This document shows positions 1-9,134 of a stretch of DNA of 64,000 nucleotides, piece by piece. Position 1 is the first letter of the stretch. Each line of letters begins with the position of its first letter. Source of the stretch: Sphingobacterium sp. UGAL515B_05 (GTDB taxonomy: Bacteria > Bacteroidota > Bacteroidia > Sphingobacteriales > Sphingobacteriaceae); assembly GCF_033097525.1 (NCBI RefSeq), contig NZ_CP109907.1, positions 1,054,001-1,118,000 on the forward strand, read 5' to 3'. The translations under genes and the position numbers were made by a program. Under the pieces are notes generated by a model. The model ran no database searches, was not told the origin of the DNA, and saw only the letters and a program-made list of their open reading frames with translations.

Positions 1-336
1 GACAAAGCGATTACTGAGCTTAACAAAGTGCGTACACGCTCTAAAATGCCGGCACTAAATAGTGGCAGTTCATTTTTAGTTGTCGGTAGCAAAGCGGATA
101 TGAGCAAACGTATTCAGCACGAACGCGCCGTAGAACTAGCAGGTGAAGGATGGCGTTATTTTGATCTTAAGCGCTGGAACCTTTTGGAAAGCGTCTCCAA
201 AGACTACATCGAAAAAAGTATTACCGGAGACAATCTCGTAACCCGGGGTTACCAAAGCCGTCATAAGCTTTGGCCAATACCAGGGCAAGAGATTGAAATG
301 AACCCGGCATTACTACCACAAAATCAAGATTGGTAA
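1..336 (+). CDS. RagB/SusD-family lipoprotein, C-terminal fragment (cut by window edge)
   Basis: Reading frame 1 is open from the first base, so the GTG at 28 is internal and the gene starts outside the window. The visible 111 residues are the typical SusD tail: a helix with LNKVRTRSKMP, then QHERAVELAGEGWRYFDLKRW, which is the conserved segment where SusD proteins read 'ERR.EL..EG.R..DL.RW', and a final WPIPGQEIEMNPALLPQNQDW that matches the usual 'PIP..E...NP...QN.GY' ending. SusD proteins are surface lipoproteins that cap a SusC transporter and bind the glycan. The next gene starts two bases after the stop, so this SusD is probably in the same operon as the heparinase-type lyase and GH88. 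Its SusC partner should lie just upstream. Confidence 0.9.
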   Translation, partial: DKAITELNKVRTRSKMPALNSGSSFLVVGSKADMSKRIQHERAVELAGEGWRYFDLKRWNLLESVSKDYIEKSITGDNLVTRGYQSRHKLWPIPGQEIEMNPALLPQNQDW

Positions 337-338
337 TT

Positions 339-2267
339 ATGAGAATTTATTTAATCTTACTATTTTTCCTTAGCAGTTTTTCTTTCCAAAGACTGCTAGG
401 GAAAGATTTGAACCTGCTAACAGGAGCTTTTAAACAGGAGAACCTGAAAGCCAGCTTAGGTAAGGACAAATCTTGGGTTCCCTACCCGGCTTATTCCGAC
501 CGTTTAGCCTGGGATAAGCTGATGGCTCCCTTTAAAGAGCGTATTATAGAAAAGGGAAACGAGGCCCTGAACTACCAATGGCAGGTCGTCAAAGCAACCG
601 ACTACCTTGAATATGAGCGTTCAGGCAACCGCAGCATAATGGAAAAGCCAATGAACGAAAATTGTACTGCGCTGACCAACCTACTGTTGGCGGAGCTTGC
701 AGAAGGACAGGGGCGCTTTGTTGACCAAATCCTAAACGGCAGTTGGCAATTGACGGAAATGGCAACATGGTCTCTCTCGGCACACCTGGGGGCCTTTCAG
801 TCCAGTAAGCGATCATTGCCGCAACAGCGCATACAAGTAGTCGATCTGATGGCCGGTGATGTAGGCTCGCTGCTCTCCTGGGTTCATTATTTCTTCAGCG
901 ATACATTCAATACAATAAACCCCGAAATCAGTACCCGTCTAAAACAACAGATCCAACAACGCATTATACAGCCCTATTTGGATCGTAACGACATGTGGTG
1001 GCAGGCATTTGAACTCAAGGAAACACAGGTCGTCAATAACTGGAATCCATGGTGTAACTTTAATGTTCTTACGGCCTTGCTTTTGGTTGAGGACAATCCC
1101 GATATACAACTGGCGGGAATTTATAAGACAATGTCTTCCGTGGATCGCTTTATCAATTATGTCAAAACAGACGGTGCCTGCGAAGAGGGTCCCTCCTATT
1201 GGGGCCATGCTGCGGGCAAACTGTACGATTATCTAAAAATACTTGCGCTGGCCACCAAGGGCAAGATCAATATTTTTGATAAACCTGTAATTCGCGATAT
1301 GGGTGAGTACATTGCACAATCCTATATTGGCGGAGATAAATGGGTCGTTAATTTTGCCGATGCTTCGGCAAAAGGTGGCGGCGATCCACTATTGATCTAC
1401 CGTTATGGACAGGATGTCAATAGTAGCGAGATGATGCAATTTGCCCGATATATGGAAAATACCGGCGACAAAACTGCAAATTTCAAACCTTCAAGGGATA
1501 TTTTTCGCGCCTTCGAAGACCTGAGATGCTATCCACAACTAGAGCGTGTTACCGCTGCACTCCCTCAAAATAATGCGAAGTGGTATCCGGAAACACAATT
1601 TATATACCTAAAAAAGGGTCCGTTTTTCTTCGCTGCCAAAGGTGGTTTCAATAATGAAAGTCACAACCATAACGATGTCGGGAGTTTTATCTTATACGAG
1701 GATCAACAACCACTGTTCATTGACGCCGGTGTCGGCACCTATACCAAAAAGACCTTTAGCGATGACAGATACAGTATCTGGACGATGCAGAGTGCTTACC
1801 ATAATGTTCCGATGATCAATGGAGCCGACCAATCTTTTGGAAAGGAATATAAAGCTGAAAATGTAGCATTTCTGCCTGCACAAAATAGATTCCAACTTGA
1901 TATTGGAAAAGCATATCCGAAGTCGGCGAATGTTGAACACTGGAATAGAAGTTACACCCTCGTACAAAATGGGCTGGACATTCAGGATGAGTTTAAAATC
2001 ACAGGTCCTAAGCAGGCCAATATCATCCATTTTCTGGTTGCTCAGGAACCAAAAATTGGCAAAGGAGAAATCCGCCTCAATAATGGGCATGCAACCTTGT
2101 ACTTTGATACCGGACAGTTCACAGCGAGCTACGATGTCATTCCTCAGGACGACTCCCGTTTGAGTCAGGTATGGGGTAAGGAACTCTATCGTATCAAACT
2201 CACCGCTAAAAGCATCAAATCCGCTGGAAAATACACCTTCACGATTCGCAAAGAGGCTATAAAATAA
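339..2267 (+). CDS. Heparinase II/III-family polysaccharide lyase
   Basis: This 643-residue exported protein has a hydrophobic N-terminus (about residues 1-20) and the two-part architecture of heparinase II/III lyases: an N-terminal helical toroid and a C-terminal beta-sandwich. Visible family signatures are EEGPSYWGH (about 282-290), which carries the likely catalytic tyrosine, and HNHNDVGSF (about 442-450), the conserved histidine motif at the start of the sandwich domain. It should cleave uronic-acid polysaccharides by beta-elimination to give unsaturated ends. I chose the ATG two bases after the susD stop; a TTG nine bases earlier would run into susD and weaken the signal peptide. Length is near heparinase III, but I cannot place the PL subfamily (PL12, PL21, PL33 and others). 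GH88 follows after 45 bases, as expected for a consumer of its products. Confidence 0.85.
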   Translation: MRIYLILLFFLSSFSFQRLLGKDLNLLTGAFKQENLKASLGKDKSWVPYPAYSDRLAWDKLMAPFKERIIEKGNEALNYQWQVVKATDYLEYERSGNRSIMEKPMNENCTALTNLLLAELAEGQGRFVDQILNGSWQLTEMATWSLSAHLGAFQSSKRSLPQQRIQVVDLMAGDVGSLLSWVHYFFSDTFNTINPEISTRLKQQIQQRIIQPYLDRNDMWWQAFELKETQVVNNWNPWCNFNVLTALLLVEDNPDIQLAGIYKTMSSVDRFINYVKTDGACEEGPSYWGHAAGKLYDYLKILALATKGKINIFDKPVIRDMGEYIAQSYIGGDKWVVNFADASAKGGGDPLLIYRYGQDVNSSEMMQFARYMENTGDKTANFKPSRDIFRAFEDLRCYPQLERVTAALPQNNAKWYPETQFIYLKKGPFFFAAKGGFNNESHNHNDVGSFILYEDQQPLFIDAGVGTYTKKTFSDDRYSIWTMQSAYHNVPMINGADQSFGKEYKAENVAFLPAQNRFQLDIGKAYPKSANVEHWNRSYTLVQNGLDIQDEFKITGPKQANIIHFLVAQEPKIGKGEIRLNNGHATLYFDTGQFTASYDVIPQDDSRLSQVWGKELYRIKLTAKSIKSAGKYTFTIRKEAIK

Positions 2268-2312
2268 AAAGAATCGAGATTATTATGTAACTTACTAAGA
2301 ATATAAGCCGTT

Positions 2313-3569
2313 ATGAAAAAAAGAAAACCTGGTCTAAAAGCACTTTTTGTGATCACATCCAGTCTGATTGCACTGAGTTTTACAGATCAAAAACCAAGCT
2401 TTATTGACACAAGTTTTAAAGCTGCAGAAAAACAATATCAATTTTTAGAACAAGCAGCAGAAAAGCAGCACAAATTTCCACGCACATTGAGTCCTGCAGG
2501 AAAACTGGTAGGGACAGACGAATGGGATTGGACCGGCGGTTTCTTCCCAGGCTCACTGTGGTATATCTACAACCATACCCATAATAAAGAGACCGAAGCT
2601 GCGGCGATCAAATGGACAGAGGCGCTTGAAAAAGCCAAAGACCTGGATCAACATCATGATATTGGTTTTGTGATGTATTGTTCCTATGGCAATGCCATTA
2701 AATACCTCAAAGATCCCAAAAAGGTTGCCGCTTACAAGGATATCCTCATCCACTCGGCCAATACTGCGCTTAAACGTTATAATCCGCAGGTGGGCGTCAT
2801 CAAATCATGGAACGAGAAGAAGTCCTGGGACGGCAAGACCCTATGGAAATATCCAGTTATTATCGACAACATGATGAACCTGGAAATGCTGTGTTATGTG
2901 TCCGACTTGACTGGAGATACCAAATATAAGGATGTGGCCATCAGTCATGCCACCCAAACCATGAAAAACCATTTTCGTAAAGACTACAGTACTTACCATG
3001 TTGTCGATTACGATGGCAATGGCCATGCTATCCACCAACAAACGAACCAAGGCTATGCCGACAATTCAACCTGGGCACGCGGTCAAGCCTGGGCTATTTA
3101 TGGATTTACCATGATGTACCGGGAGACCAAAAAACCAGAATTTCTTAAAACGGCAAAAGCGGCGGCAAAGTTTTACATGACCCATCCGAATCTTCCAAAA
3201 GATAAAATTCCGTATTGGGATTTTAATGCCGGAAAGCCGGGGTATAAATCGGATGCTGATTTTTCTTCCTTGAAATTAAATTTTGTACCGCGCGATGCCT
3301 CAGCTGCAGCCATTGTTGCTTCTGCACTGATTGAACTCTCAACAATGACCACTGGCACCGAAAGCAAATCCTATTTGACATTTGCTCAAGAAAGTCTGCA
3401 AACACTATCAGGAAGTAGCTATTTTGCCAAATATGCAAGCAATGGCGGTTTCTTACTGCAGCATAGTGTCGGTAGCTTACCCCATCATTCGGAAATCGAT
3501 GTTCCGCTGACCTATGCAGATTATTATTATCTGGAAGGCTTGACACGGTTGGAGCAGCTCAAAAAATAA
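2313..3569 (+). CDS. Glycoside hydrolase family 88 (unsaturated glucuronyl hydrolase)
   Basis: The 418-residue protein belongs to the (alpha/alpha)6-barrel family GH88, which removes the 4,5-unsaturated uronic acid left by polysaccharide lyases through hydration of the double bond. The two aspartates of the family are visible: HHDIGF with D116 and IDNMMNLEML with D185, corresponding to D88 and D149 of the Bacillus GL1 enzyme. Other family segments are WTGGFFPGSLW (73-83), WARGQAWAIYG and the late PRDASAAAIVASAL. The N-terminus has a short basic region and a hydrophobic stretch, so it is probably periplasmic or lipid-free exported. It follows the lyase in the same operon and ends in a strong terminator hairpin. 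Substrate is inferred from the neighbours to be a lyase-generated glycosaminoglycan disaccharide. Confidence 0.93.
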   Translation: MKKRKPGLKALFVITSSLIALSFTDQKPSFIDTSFKAAEKQYQFLEQAAEKQHKFPRTLSPAGKLVGTDEWDWTGGFFPGSLWYIYNHTHNKETEAAAIKWTEALEKAKDLDQHHDIGFVMYCSYGNAIKYLKDPKKVAAYKDILIHSANTALKRYNPQVGVIKSWNEKKSWDGKTLWKYPVIIDNMMNLEMLCYVSDLTGDTKYKDVAISHATQTMKNHFRKDYSTYHVVDYDGNGHAIHQQTNQGYADNSTWARGQAWAIYGFTMMYRETKKPEFLKTAKAAAKFYMTHPNLPKDKIPYWDFNAGKPGYKSDADFSSLKLNFVPRDASAAAIVASALIELSTMTTGTESKSYLTFAQESLQTLSGSSYFAKYASNGGFLLQHSVGSLPHHSEIDVPLTYADYYYLEGLTRLEQLKK

Positions 3570-3612
3570 AAATGCAAAGGGGAGATATTAAATATCTCCC
3601 CTTTGCATTTTT
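3568..3612. terminator. Bidirectional terminator between GH88 and PL8 genes
   Basis: A perfect 21-bp inverted repeat (3568-3588 and 3592-3612) has a three-base loop, a GC-rich core (GGGGAGATAT) and A-run/T-run flanks on both sides. It sits exactly between two convergent genes and starts inside the stop codon of the GH88 gene. The symmetry should let it stop transcription from either side. Confidence 0.92.
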
Positions 3613-3636
3613 AAAAGTTTTCAAATTGTATTCGGG

Positions 3637-5739
3637 TTATTTCTTCCCGATCGTGACTGGGTAACTTACGGTACTCCCGGCGTATTCGCCCTGTGGAAGC
3701 GAAACCTCCAGCGATTGATTTACACGAAGCCGTTTATTGACGAGCTGAACCTTCACTGTTTTGGCTCTTTGCAGCGGATCTGCCACATCAAGCTGCATGC
3801 TCGTTGCTTCTCGTAGGTTCAATTGCATGATAGCAGGTTGATCGAGCTTTATAGACCAATCGCCCACTTGGTAGGTTCCTGCTTGATAACAAACAATTTG
3901 TAGAATCCGGCTCCCTTTATGCTCCACGGCCTGTATATCCGATGTATTCTGCCAAATTTTTAGCTGCTGCATTGCTTTTGTATCAACAGTTTTGGTACCA
4001 GGCACAACAATATACGCATAGCTCGCATTGTTTGGAGCAACAGCATGATCAAACCAAAGCTTGAAGACCTTTCCATGTACAACATCTTTGGAACGGGAAC
4101 GGTTGATCCGGTACCAGGAACCAACCTGATCTTTGGTTGTCAATCCAACATTCATAGCTGCTGGAAAATAATACAGAACATTGTTATGGGTTATAAAATC
4201 GCCTACTTTGACAGATCTCTGTACTGAATCGAGTGCAGGCATTTCCTTTCCATTCCAGACAACGGGTCCATTCAGCCAGGTTTGGTTTAAGGTTGTTACC
4301 ACAGCTTCTGGCGCAGCACAATGAATCCCAGCACCCAAACAAACAATTTCCCGATCGAAAAAGAACCAGGCTTTTTGAGCCCTGACCCCGTCGTACTGGA
4401 CCGACATAGCTGAAGCCCCTGTCTTATCGTTGCTTACGCCGCCCGCAAAGTTATTTGCAGCAAGTGCTCCCCATTGTTCTTTCAATTCCAGGTCGCCCGG
4501 ATAATCGCGTGTTGTCGTTCCAGGAATTTTATCCCATTCCCATACGGGCATAATATTATAATATTCGGGTCCAAATACCTGAATATTGGTCACACCATCA
4601 GACATATTGCGACCAAGAACGTTTTCTCCATTTCCAGACTCCGATTTATTGGTACGGCTACTGGCCAACCGAACATTAAAATGGAATTGCTTACGCAGAT
4701 GAGTCGTGTAGTCTCCTTTCCAATAATGGCGGTGAGCCTCGATATGCTCAGCGTCAAAAGGCTGGAGGCTATCTAGTTTTGCTAGCGCTTTATTCCAAAT
4801 AGTATCTTTGGCGGGATCAATCAACTTCATTTGTTGTAATATGGCGGTTTCCTGTGTTTTTCCCAAGATATTGGGGCGTGAGATCCCGCGACCATGTACA
4901 TTAAAATCGATATAGCGCGAACGAATAATTGGCAGGTAGGTTTCTGTAAGAAAATGTTCAAAAAGGCCGAGTCTCTTCATGTCTACAGCATAAGGTGTCT
5001 CGCGCACATAGGCCATAACTTTTGAGATCCCCTTCAGAAATTCCTCCCCATAGCCTGCAATATATAATTGAGGGCCATGTTGTAAGTAAGAGAAATCGTA
5101 TTGCAGTCCTTCCTTGCCATTCACGAGCTGTATTGGAAAAAGCAGCTGCTCCATAGCAGCAGCTAAAAGATTTTCATCTTCCAAGATCAATGCACGATAA
5201 AAATAGTGCATGGCAATATCACTTTTATTCGCCCCTGTTTTTGTGTAAGGATCGCCATGCTTCATCAGCTCAACAAGTGGAGTCTCTAGTGTAGTAGGAA
5301 TTTTTTCCTTTCCAAATTTCATCAGGATAAGACAGACACCGATGGCTTTTGGCGAAGCGATCTCGTTATGCCACCAATTTGAAGACTCAAAACGATTATT
5401 TGCCCAATATTGTGCGGCAAGCAGGATTTTATCGTAAAGTGATTTTTGCTGATAAGATGCACTTTGTGGGGACACATAGGCAACAATAAGTGTCCTTAAC
5501 CGATCCAAGTGTTCTCCCGGAGGCCAAAGCGATATTGACTTACTGCTGTAATCGATATCTGCCCAAGTACCGTCAGCACGCAGTTGATTACATAGACTTA
5601 ACGTTTTATCTGCATCTGGCAATGGGCCACTTAACTCATCATCGTATACATGCTTTTTAATACGCACAAACGTATCGCTGTTCTGCGCCTTTGCCGTAAC
5701 CAAGGCAAAGGACAATAAAAATAGGATTAGTCCTTTCAT
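3637..5739 (-). CDS. Polysaccharide lyase family 8, chondroitinase AC-like
   Basis: The protein is 700 residues, the same length as Pedobacter heparinus chondroitin AC lyase as I recall it, and has a signal peptide (MKGLILFLLSFALVTAKAQ). The PL8 catalytic set is intact and offset by four from that enzyme: H221 and Y230 in HGPQLYIAGYGEEF, R284 and R288 in HGRGISRPN, E367 and N370 in SESGNGEN. The order is an alpha/alpha toroid (about 25-350) followed by the beta-sandwich domains. It should cleave chondroitin sulfate and/or hyaluronan by beta-elimination in the periplasm or at the surface. It faces the GH88 gene and lies 20 bases downstream of the sulfatase gene, with which it probably forms an operon. 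Hyaluronate lyase or xanthan lyase are the alternatives within PL8, but the residue spacing favours chondroitinase AC. Confidence 0.92.
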   Translation of the reverse strand: MKGLILFLLSFALVTAKAQNSDTFVRIKKHVYDDELSGPLPDADKTLSLCNQLRADGTWADIDYSSKSISLWPPGEHLDRLRTLIVAYVSPQSASYQQKSLYDKILLAAQYWANNRFESSNWWHNEIASPKAIGVCLILMKFGKEKIPTTLETPLVELMKHGDPYTKTGANKSDIAMHYFYRALILEDENLLAAAMEQLLFPIQLVNGKEGLQYDFSYLQHGPQLYIAGYGEEFLKGISKVMAYVRETPYAVDMKRLGLFEHFLTETYLPIIRSRYIDFNVHGRGISRPNILGKTQETAILQQMKLIDPAKDTIWNKALAKLDSLQPFDAEHIEAHRHYWKGDYTTHLRKQFHFNVRLASSRTNKSESGNGENVLGRNMSDGVTNIQVFGPEYYNIMPVWEWDKIPGTTTRDYPGDLELKEQWGALAANNFAGGVSNDKTGASAMSVQYDGVRAQKAWFFFDREIVCLGAGIHCAAPEAVVTTLNQTWLNGPVVWNGKEMPALDSVQRSVKVGDFITHNNVLYYFPAAMNVGLTTKDQVGSWYRINRSRSKDVVHGKVFKLWFDHAVAPNNASYAYIVVPGTKTVDTKAMQQLKIWQNTSDIQAVEHKGSRILQIVCYQAGTYQVGDWSIKLDQPAIMQLNLREATSMQLDVADPLQRAKTVKVQLVNKRLRVNQSLEVSLPQGEYAGSTVSYPVTIGKK

Positions 5740-5759
5740 CTTTTTTTAGTATTCTTTAC

Positions 5760-7169
5760 TTAAGGATATTGTCGTTCTGCGGCTCGTCCGACGACATCCA
5801 TCCGGTGTTTCATCAGTTGATTTTGATCATTGTCCAATACAGAACTTAGCCATTTTGGATTCTCCAGTCCCTTTTCCCATTCCGTCAGTTTATGCAGCAT
5901 CTCCCTTACACGCTCAGGATACTTCGTGGCCAGATTGTGTTGTTCACGAAGGTCATCCTTAAGATTGAACAATAATATTGGATCATCTTTAACCACAATC
6001 AGTTTCCACTCTCTGTGTCGCACAGCACGTGCAATCCCTCTACGCCAGAATAAATAGTCGTGTCCATTTTTCACATCCTTATAGGAAGAGAGCAAACTGA
6101 TGCCATCGATTTGCTGACCCTGGATTTTCTTCCCTTTTATAGCGTCGATGCTGGTGGGTAAAATATCCATTCCCGATACCATGGCATCTGATGTTATCCC
6201 TTTCGGTAGCTTGGCAGGCCATTGCATGATAAGGGGAACCCGAATTCCACCCTCCCATTTCGATCCCTTTAAACCACGCAATTGCCCATTGTCTGCGCCA
6301 TTATTTGTTGCCGCTCCATTATCATTCATAAAAATAATTAAGGTGTTTTCATAAAGTCCTTCTTGCTTTAAATGTTCGATCAGACGTCCAATATTTTCAT
6401 CCATATTATCCAGCATAGCCAAGTAAGCACGTCGCAAAGGATCCGCTACATCTTTATACTTATCAATGGTCTTCAGGGGCGCTTCGACGGGTGTATGCAC
6501 AGCATTGAAAGCTAAATACATAAAAAAAGGCTGGCTTCGATACTGTTGAATATACGCAATTGCTTTATTGGTCAATGTTTCAGTCAAATAATGAATAGAG
6601 TCTTCAGGGACGACACGTCGATCGTCATAAAGCAGCTGCGTTGGCTTCACGGCTCCATGGATTGGGAAGTAAGGCCGGTCACCACCAATAAAACCATAGA
6701 AATGGTCAAACCCACGTTTCAATGGATTAAATTGTGGACCATCCCCCTGATGCCATTTGCCAATCGCTACAGTTTTATAGCCGTTATACTTCATGAAGTC
6801 AGCAATGGTGGCTACCTGCGTATCCATTCCGATATCTTCCGGTGCGACACCCGCAGTCGGGCGTTTCGAAATATTATGTTCAAAACCAAAGCGCTGCTGG
6901 TAGCGGCCAGAAAGTAAGCCCGCCCGGGAAGGAGCGCATACTGAAGCTGAGGCATAGGCCGACTGAAAACGCACGCCATTTTTCGCAAGTGCATCAATAT
7001 TTGGAGTGTAGACCTCCCTACCGCCGTAACAACCAAAATCATCATAACCTCCATCGTCGCTCAGGATGACAATAACGTTAGGATGTTGCTGTCCGAATAC
7101 AGGAATCCCAAACCTAAAGAGTATATTCACAAGAGTTAATATACTATAGCAAGTAAATCGGTAGATCAT
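5760..7169 (-). CDS. Exported C-type sulfatase (formylglycine-dependent, S1 family)
   Basis: This 469-residue sulfatase has metal ligands in ILSDDGGYDDFGCYGG (D38, D39) and the activation motif CAPSR with C78, which must be oxidised to formylglycine. Further family signatures are KTVAIGKWHQGD, the histidine in HTPVEAP, and IIFMNDNGA. I start at the ATG at 7169, which gives a signal-peptide-like N-terminus (MIYRFTCYSILTLVNILFRF); a TTG at 7232 would add 21 polar residues in front of it. The neighbouring PL8 lyase and GH88 imply a sulfated glycosaminoglycan substrate, but regiospecificity (4-O, 6-O, 2-O or N) cannot be read from the motifs. No sulfatase-maturating enzyme is visible in the window. 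Confidence 0.92.
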   Translation of the reverse strand: MIYRFTCYSILTLVNILFRFGIPVFGQQHPNVIVILSDDGGYDDFGCYGGREVYTPNIDALAKNGVRFQSAYASASVCAPSRAGLLSGRYQQRFGFEHNISKRPTAGVAPEDIGMDTQVATIADFMKYNGYKTVAIGKWHQGDGPQFNPLKRGFDHFYGFIGGDRPYFPIHGAVKPTQLLYDDRRVVPEDSIHYLTETLTNKAIAYIQQYRSQPFFMYLAFNAVHTPVEAPLKTIDKYKDVADPLRRAYLAMLDNMDENIGRLIEHLKQEGLYENTLIIFMNDNGAATNNGADNGQLRGLKGSKWEGGIRVPLIMQWPAKLPKGITSDAMVSGMDILPTSIDAIKGKKIQGQQIDGISLLSSYKDVKNGHDYLFWRRGIARAVRHREWKLIVVKDDPILLFNLKDDLREQHNLATKYPERVREMLHKLTEWEKGLENPKWLSSVLDNDQNQLMKHRMDVVGRAAERQYP

Positions 7170-7279
7170 AACATTAGATTTATCCTTAAATGTATCGTTA
7201 AATGTATAGGATTTTTTGTTAAAAAACCGCAAACGATTTCGTTAGGCTATTTTTAGACAATTAAAAATAAAGGTCAGAG

Positions 7280-7930
7280 ATGAAAACAGATGAAAAAAAA
7301 TTGGTCGGTACACTTGCTCATTTTTTGGTCAGTGATTCGGATGGCACTGCATTAAGGTCATTTTTGTATTCATTGACCTATCAGCCCAGTACCATTAGAA
7401 CCGAACTCGTTCAATTGTTGAACAAATGGCAAAACAAAGCTACTGAAACAGTATTTCCTGGGGAGGACCTCTGGACGGATTTTAAACAACTTGTGGAGAG
7501 CAATCCCGATCTCGGCGTGGCTATGATTGATGGCTGTAGCATCAACGATATTGCAAGTTTTTACGAAGAAATCAATGCCGTCTACATGTCCAGCGAAAGC
7601 TGGAAGATAGGAAGCCTAGACGGCTTTGACGATTTGCTTTACGGTGGATTTGGGACCTTCAAAGACGCCAATTCACATTGTATTGTTTGGAAGGATATTG
7701 CACACAGCAGGGCATCATTGGGCGTTGAAACAACTTTGGCCTATTATTGGGGGAAACTTGGAGCAGAATCACCGTTCAATCAAACGCATTTTCAAAAGAA
7801 ATTCGATGAGCTAAAAGCTGGTCGTGGAGAAACCTATTTTGACATTGTTGCCGATATCATCCAATCGCACCGCAAAGTAACCTGGATTTACAACGGGTAT
7901 CCTCAGCACAAATCGGTATATTTATACTAA
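7280..7930 (+). CDS. Barstar-like protein
   Basis: This cytoplasmic protein of 216 residues has no signal peptide. Residues about 80-118 (MIDGCSINDIASFYEEIN, then SLDGFDDLLYGGFG) resemble the barstar/YhcO fold: a beta-strand with a 'DG' turn, a helix with a 'FY.E' motif, and a conserved 'LD.FDD.L' helix. The first 75 and last 95 residues do not match anything I recognise. In isolated form barstar proteins inhibit barnase-type RNases, often as immunity proteins for polymorphic toxins, but no cognate toxin is visible here. The gene is divergent from the sulfatase and 13 bases ahead of the oxidoreductase, so it may be co-transcribed with it. The assignment rests on a short motif and should be read as moderate. 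Confidence 0.55.
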   Translation: MKTDEKKLVGTLAHFLVSDSDGTALRSFLYSLTYQPSTIRTELVQLLNKWQNKATETVFPGEDLWTDFKQLVESNPDLGVAMIDGCSINDIASFYEEINAVYMSSESWKIGSLDGFDDLLYGGFGTFKDANSHCIVWKDIAHSRASLGVETTLAYYWGKLGAESPFNQTHFQKKFDELKAGRGETYFDIVADIIQSHRKVTWIYNGYPQHKSVYLY

Positions 7931-7943
7931 CTAAACTTAACAT

Positions 7944-9026
7944 ATGAAGCATCTTATCCGCCTAGTTTTCCTGCTCCTATTCTTCCAACAAGTTGCACTG
8001 GCCAGTGAGCGACTTAAAGTTGCTGTTGCAGGGCTCAACCATGACCACGTATTCTTGCTTTTAAATTTATATAAGGATAAAAAAGTCGATATTATCGGTA
8101 TTGCCGAACCGAATCAAACCTTATCAAACAAAATACGGTCACAGTATAATTTACCTGACGCAATCTTCTACCATGACTTACCCAGCTTATTGAAACAGGT
8201 CAAGCCGGATGCGGTACTGGCCTACAATCCAACCAATGAGCATATCGACGTCGCAGAGACCTGTCTCCCGCTTAAGATCCCAGTAATGGTAGAGAAACCT
8301 CTTGCGACGACTCTTTCTGACGCAAAACGTATTGCATTTTTGTCCAAACAGTTCGAAACACCCTTTTTGGTAAATTACGAAACGACCTGGTATAAAAGCA
8401 ATCAACAACTGAAGCAGCTGGTCGACCAGGGTGAAATTGGAAAAATCACACGTATACTTGTAAAAGACGGGCACGAAGGACCTAAAGAAATTGGCTGTAG
8501 CAATTACTTCCTCGACTGGCTTACTGATCCGAAAAAAAATGGGGGCGGTGCAGTGATGGATTTTGGCTGTTATGGCGCCAATCTGATGACCTGGCTCAAA
8601 AATGGAGAAAGGCCAATTTCAGTGACAGCCTTTACACAACAGCTCAAGCCTGAGGTTTATCCAAAAGTCGATGACAACGCTACAATCATACTAAGCTACC
8701 GTGACGGCAGCACGGGCATTATTCAAGCTTCTTGGGCTTGGCCATACAGTGTTAAAGATCTGCAGGTTTTTGGCACAAAAGCTCAGCTCTACGCTAAAAA
8801 CGATAAAGAGCTTCTAAAATACAAACAGCAGAATGATCCACCTACACCTGTACCGACTACGATCCCCTATTTTGAGAACCATATTGCCTATCTGGAACAG
8901 GTTCTGAAAGATGCCATGCCACCAGAAAATGATCTCGGATCGATCAATAATAATATCACTGTGGTCGAAATCCTGGAAGCGGCAAAACGCTCGGCTAAAG
9001 AAGGAAAATCCATTGTTTTAAAATAA
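7944..9026 (+). CDS. Exported Gfo/Idh/MocA-family oxidoreductase
   Basis: The 360-residue protein starts with a signal peptide (MKHLIRLVFLLLFFQQVALA) and continues with an NAD(P)-binding Rossmann fold: the beta strand LKVAVAGLNHDHV and then the family motif EKPLAT (about residues 116-121). The C-terminal half carries GGGAVMDFGCYGANLMTWL, the segment that in this family contributes substrate-binding and catalytic residues. These enzymes oxidise or epimerise sugars and sugar derivatives. A secreted form is common in Bacteroidota carbohydrate loci, where the cofactor is usually held tightly. It may act on a sugar released from the glycosaminoglycan, but the specific substrate is unknown. A terminator hairpin overlaps its stop codon. 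Confidence 0.85.
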   Translation: MKHLIRLVFLLLFFQQVALASERLKVAVAGLNHDHVFLLLNLYKDKKVDIIGIAEPNQTLSNKIRSQYNLPDAIFYHDLPSLLKQVKPDAVLAYNPTNEHIDVAETCLPLKIPVMVEKPLATTLSDAKRIAFLSKQFETPFLVNYETTWYKSNQQLKQLVDQGEIGKITRILVKDGHEGPKEIGCSNYFLDWLTDPKKNGGGAVMDFGCYGANLMTWLKNGERPISVTAFTQQLKPEVYPKVDDNATIILSYRDGSTGIIQASWAWPYSVKDLQVFGTKAQLYAKNDKELLKYKQQNDPPTPVPTTIPYFENHIAYLEQVLKDAMPPENDLGSINNNITVVEILEAAKRSAKEGKSIVLK

Positions 9027-9061
9027 AAAGGTCCGTAGCTTGCAATGCTGCGGACCTTTTT
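9025..9061 (+). terminator. Rho-independent terminator after the oxidoreductase gene
   Basis: A 15-bp stem (9025-9039 with 9047-9061, one G-T wobble) encloses a seven-base loop and ends in TTTTT. The core is GGTCCG/CGGACC. It begins in the stop codon of the oxidoreductase gene and lies in a convergent junction. Confidence 0.9.
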
Positions 9062-9088
9062 CATGCCCTCCCATAAGCCATAGACAAA

Positions 9089-9122
9089 GCCGATCTGCTC
9101 AGTTAATAGATTAGCAATCGGC
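9089..9122 (-). terminator. Possible terminator for the SusC/SusD/DUF218 operon
   Basis: GCCGATCTGCT (9089-9099) pairs with AGCAATCGGC (9113-9122) with one bulged base. Read on the minus strand the stem is followed by a short T-rich stretch. It is 13 bases past the stop of the DUF218 gene. It is weaker than the neighbouring hairpin on the other strand. Confidence 0.5.
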
Positions 9123-9134
9123 CTAGTTAGTTGG

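Noticed and set aside
7170..7232. N-terminal extension of the sulfatase from a TTG
   Set aside because: Adds a polar stretch in front of a good signal peptide; the ATG at 7169 is preferred.
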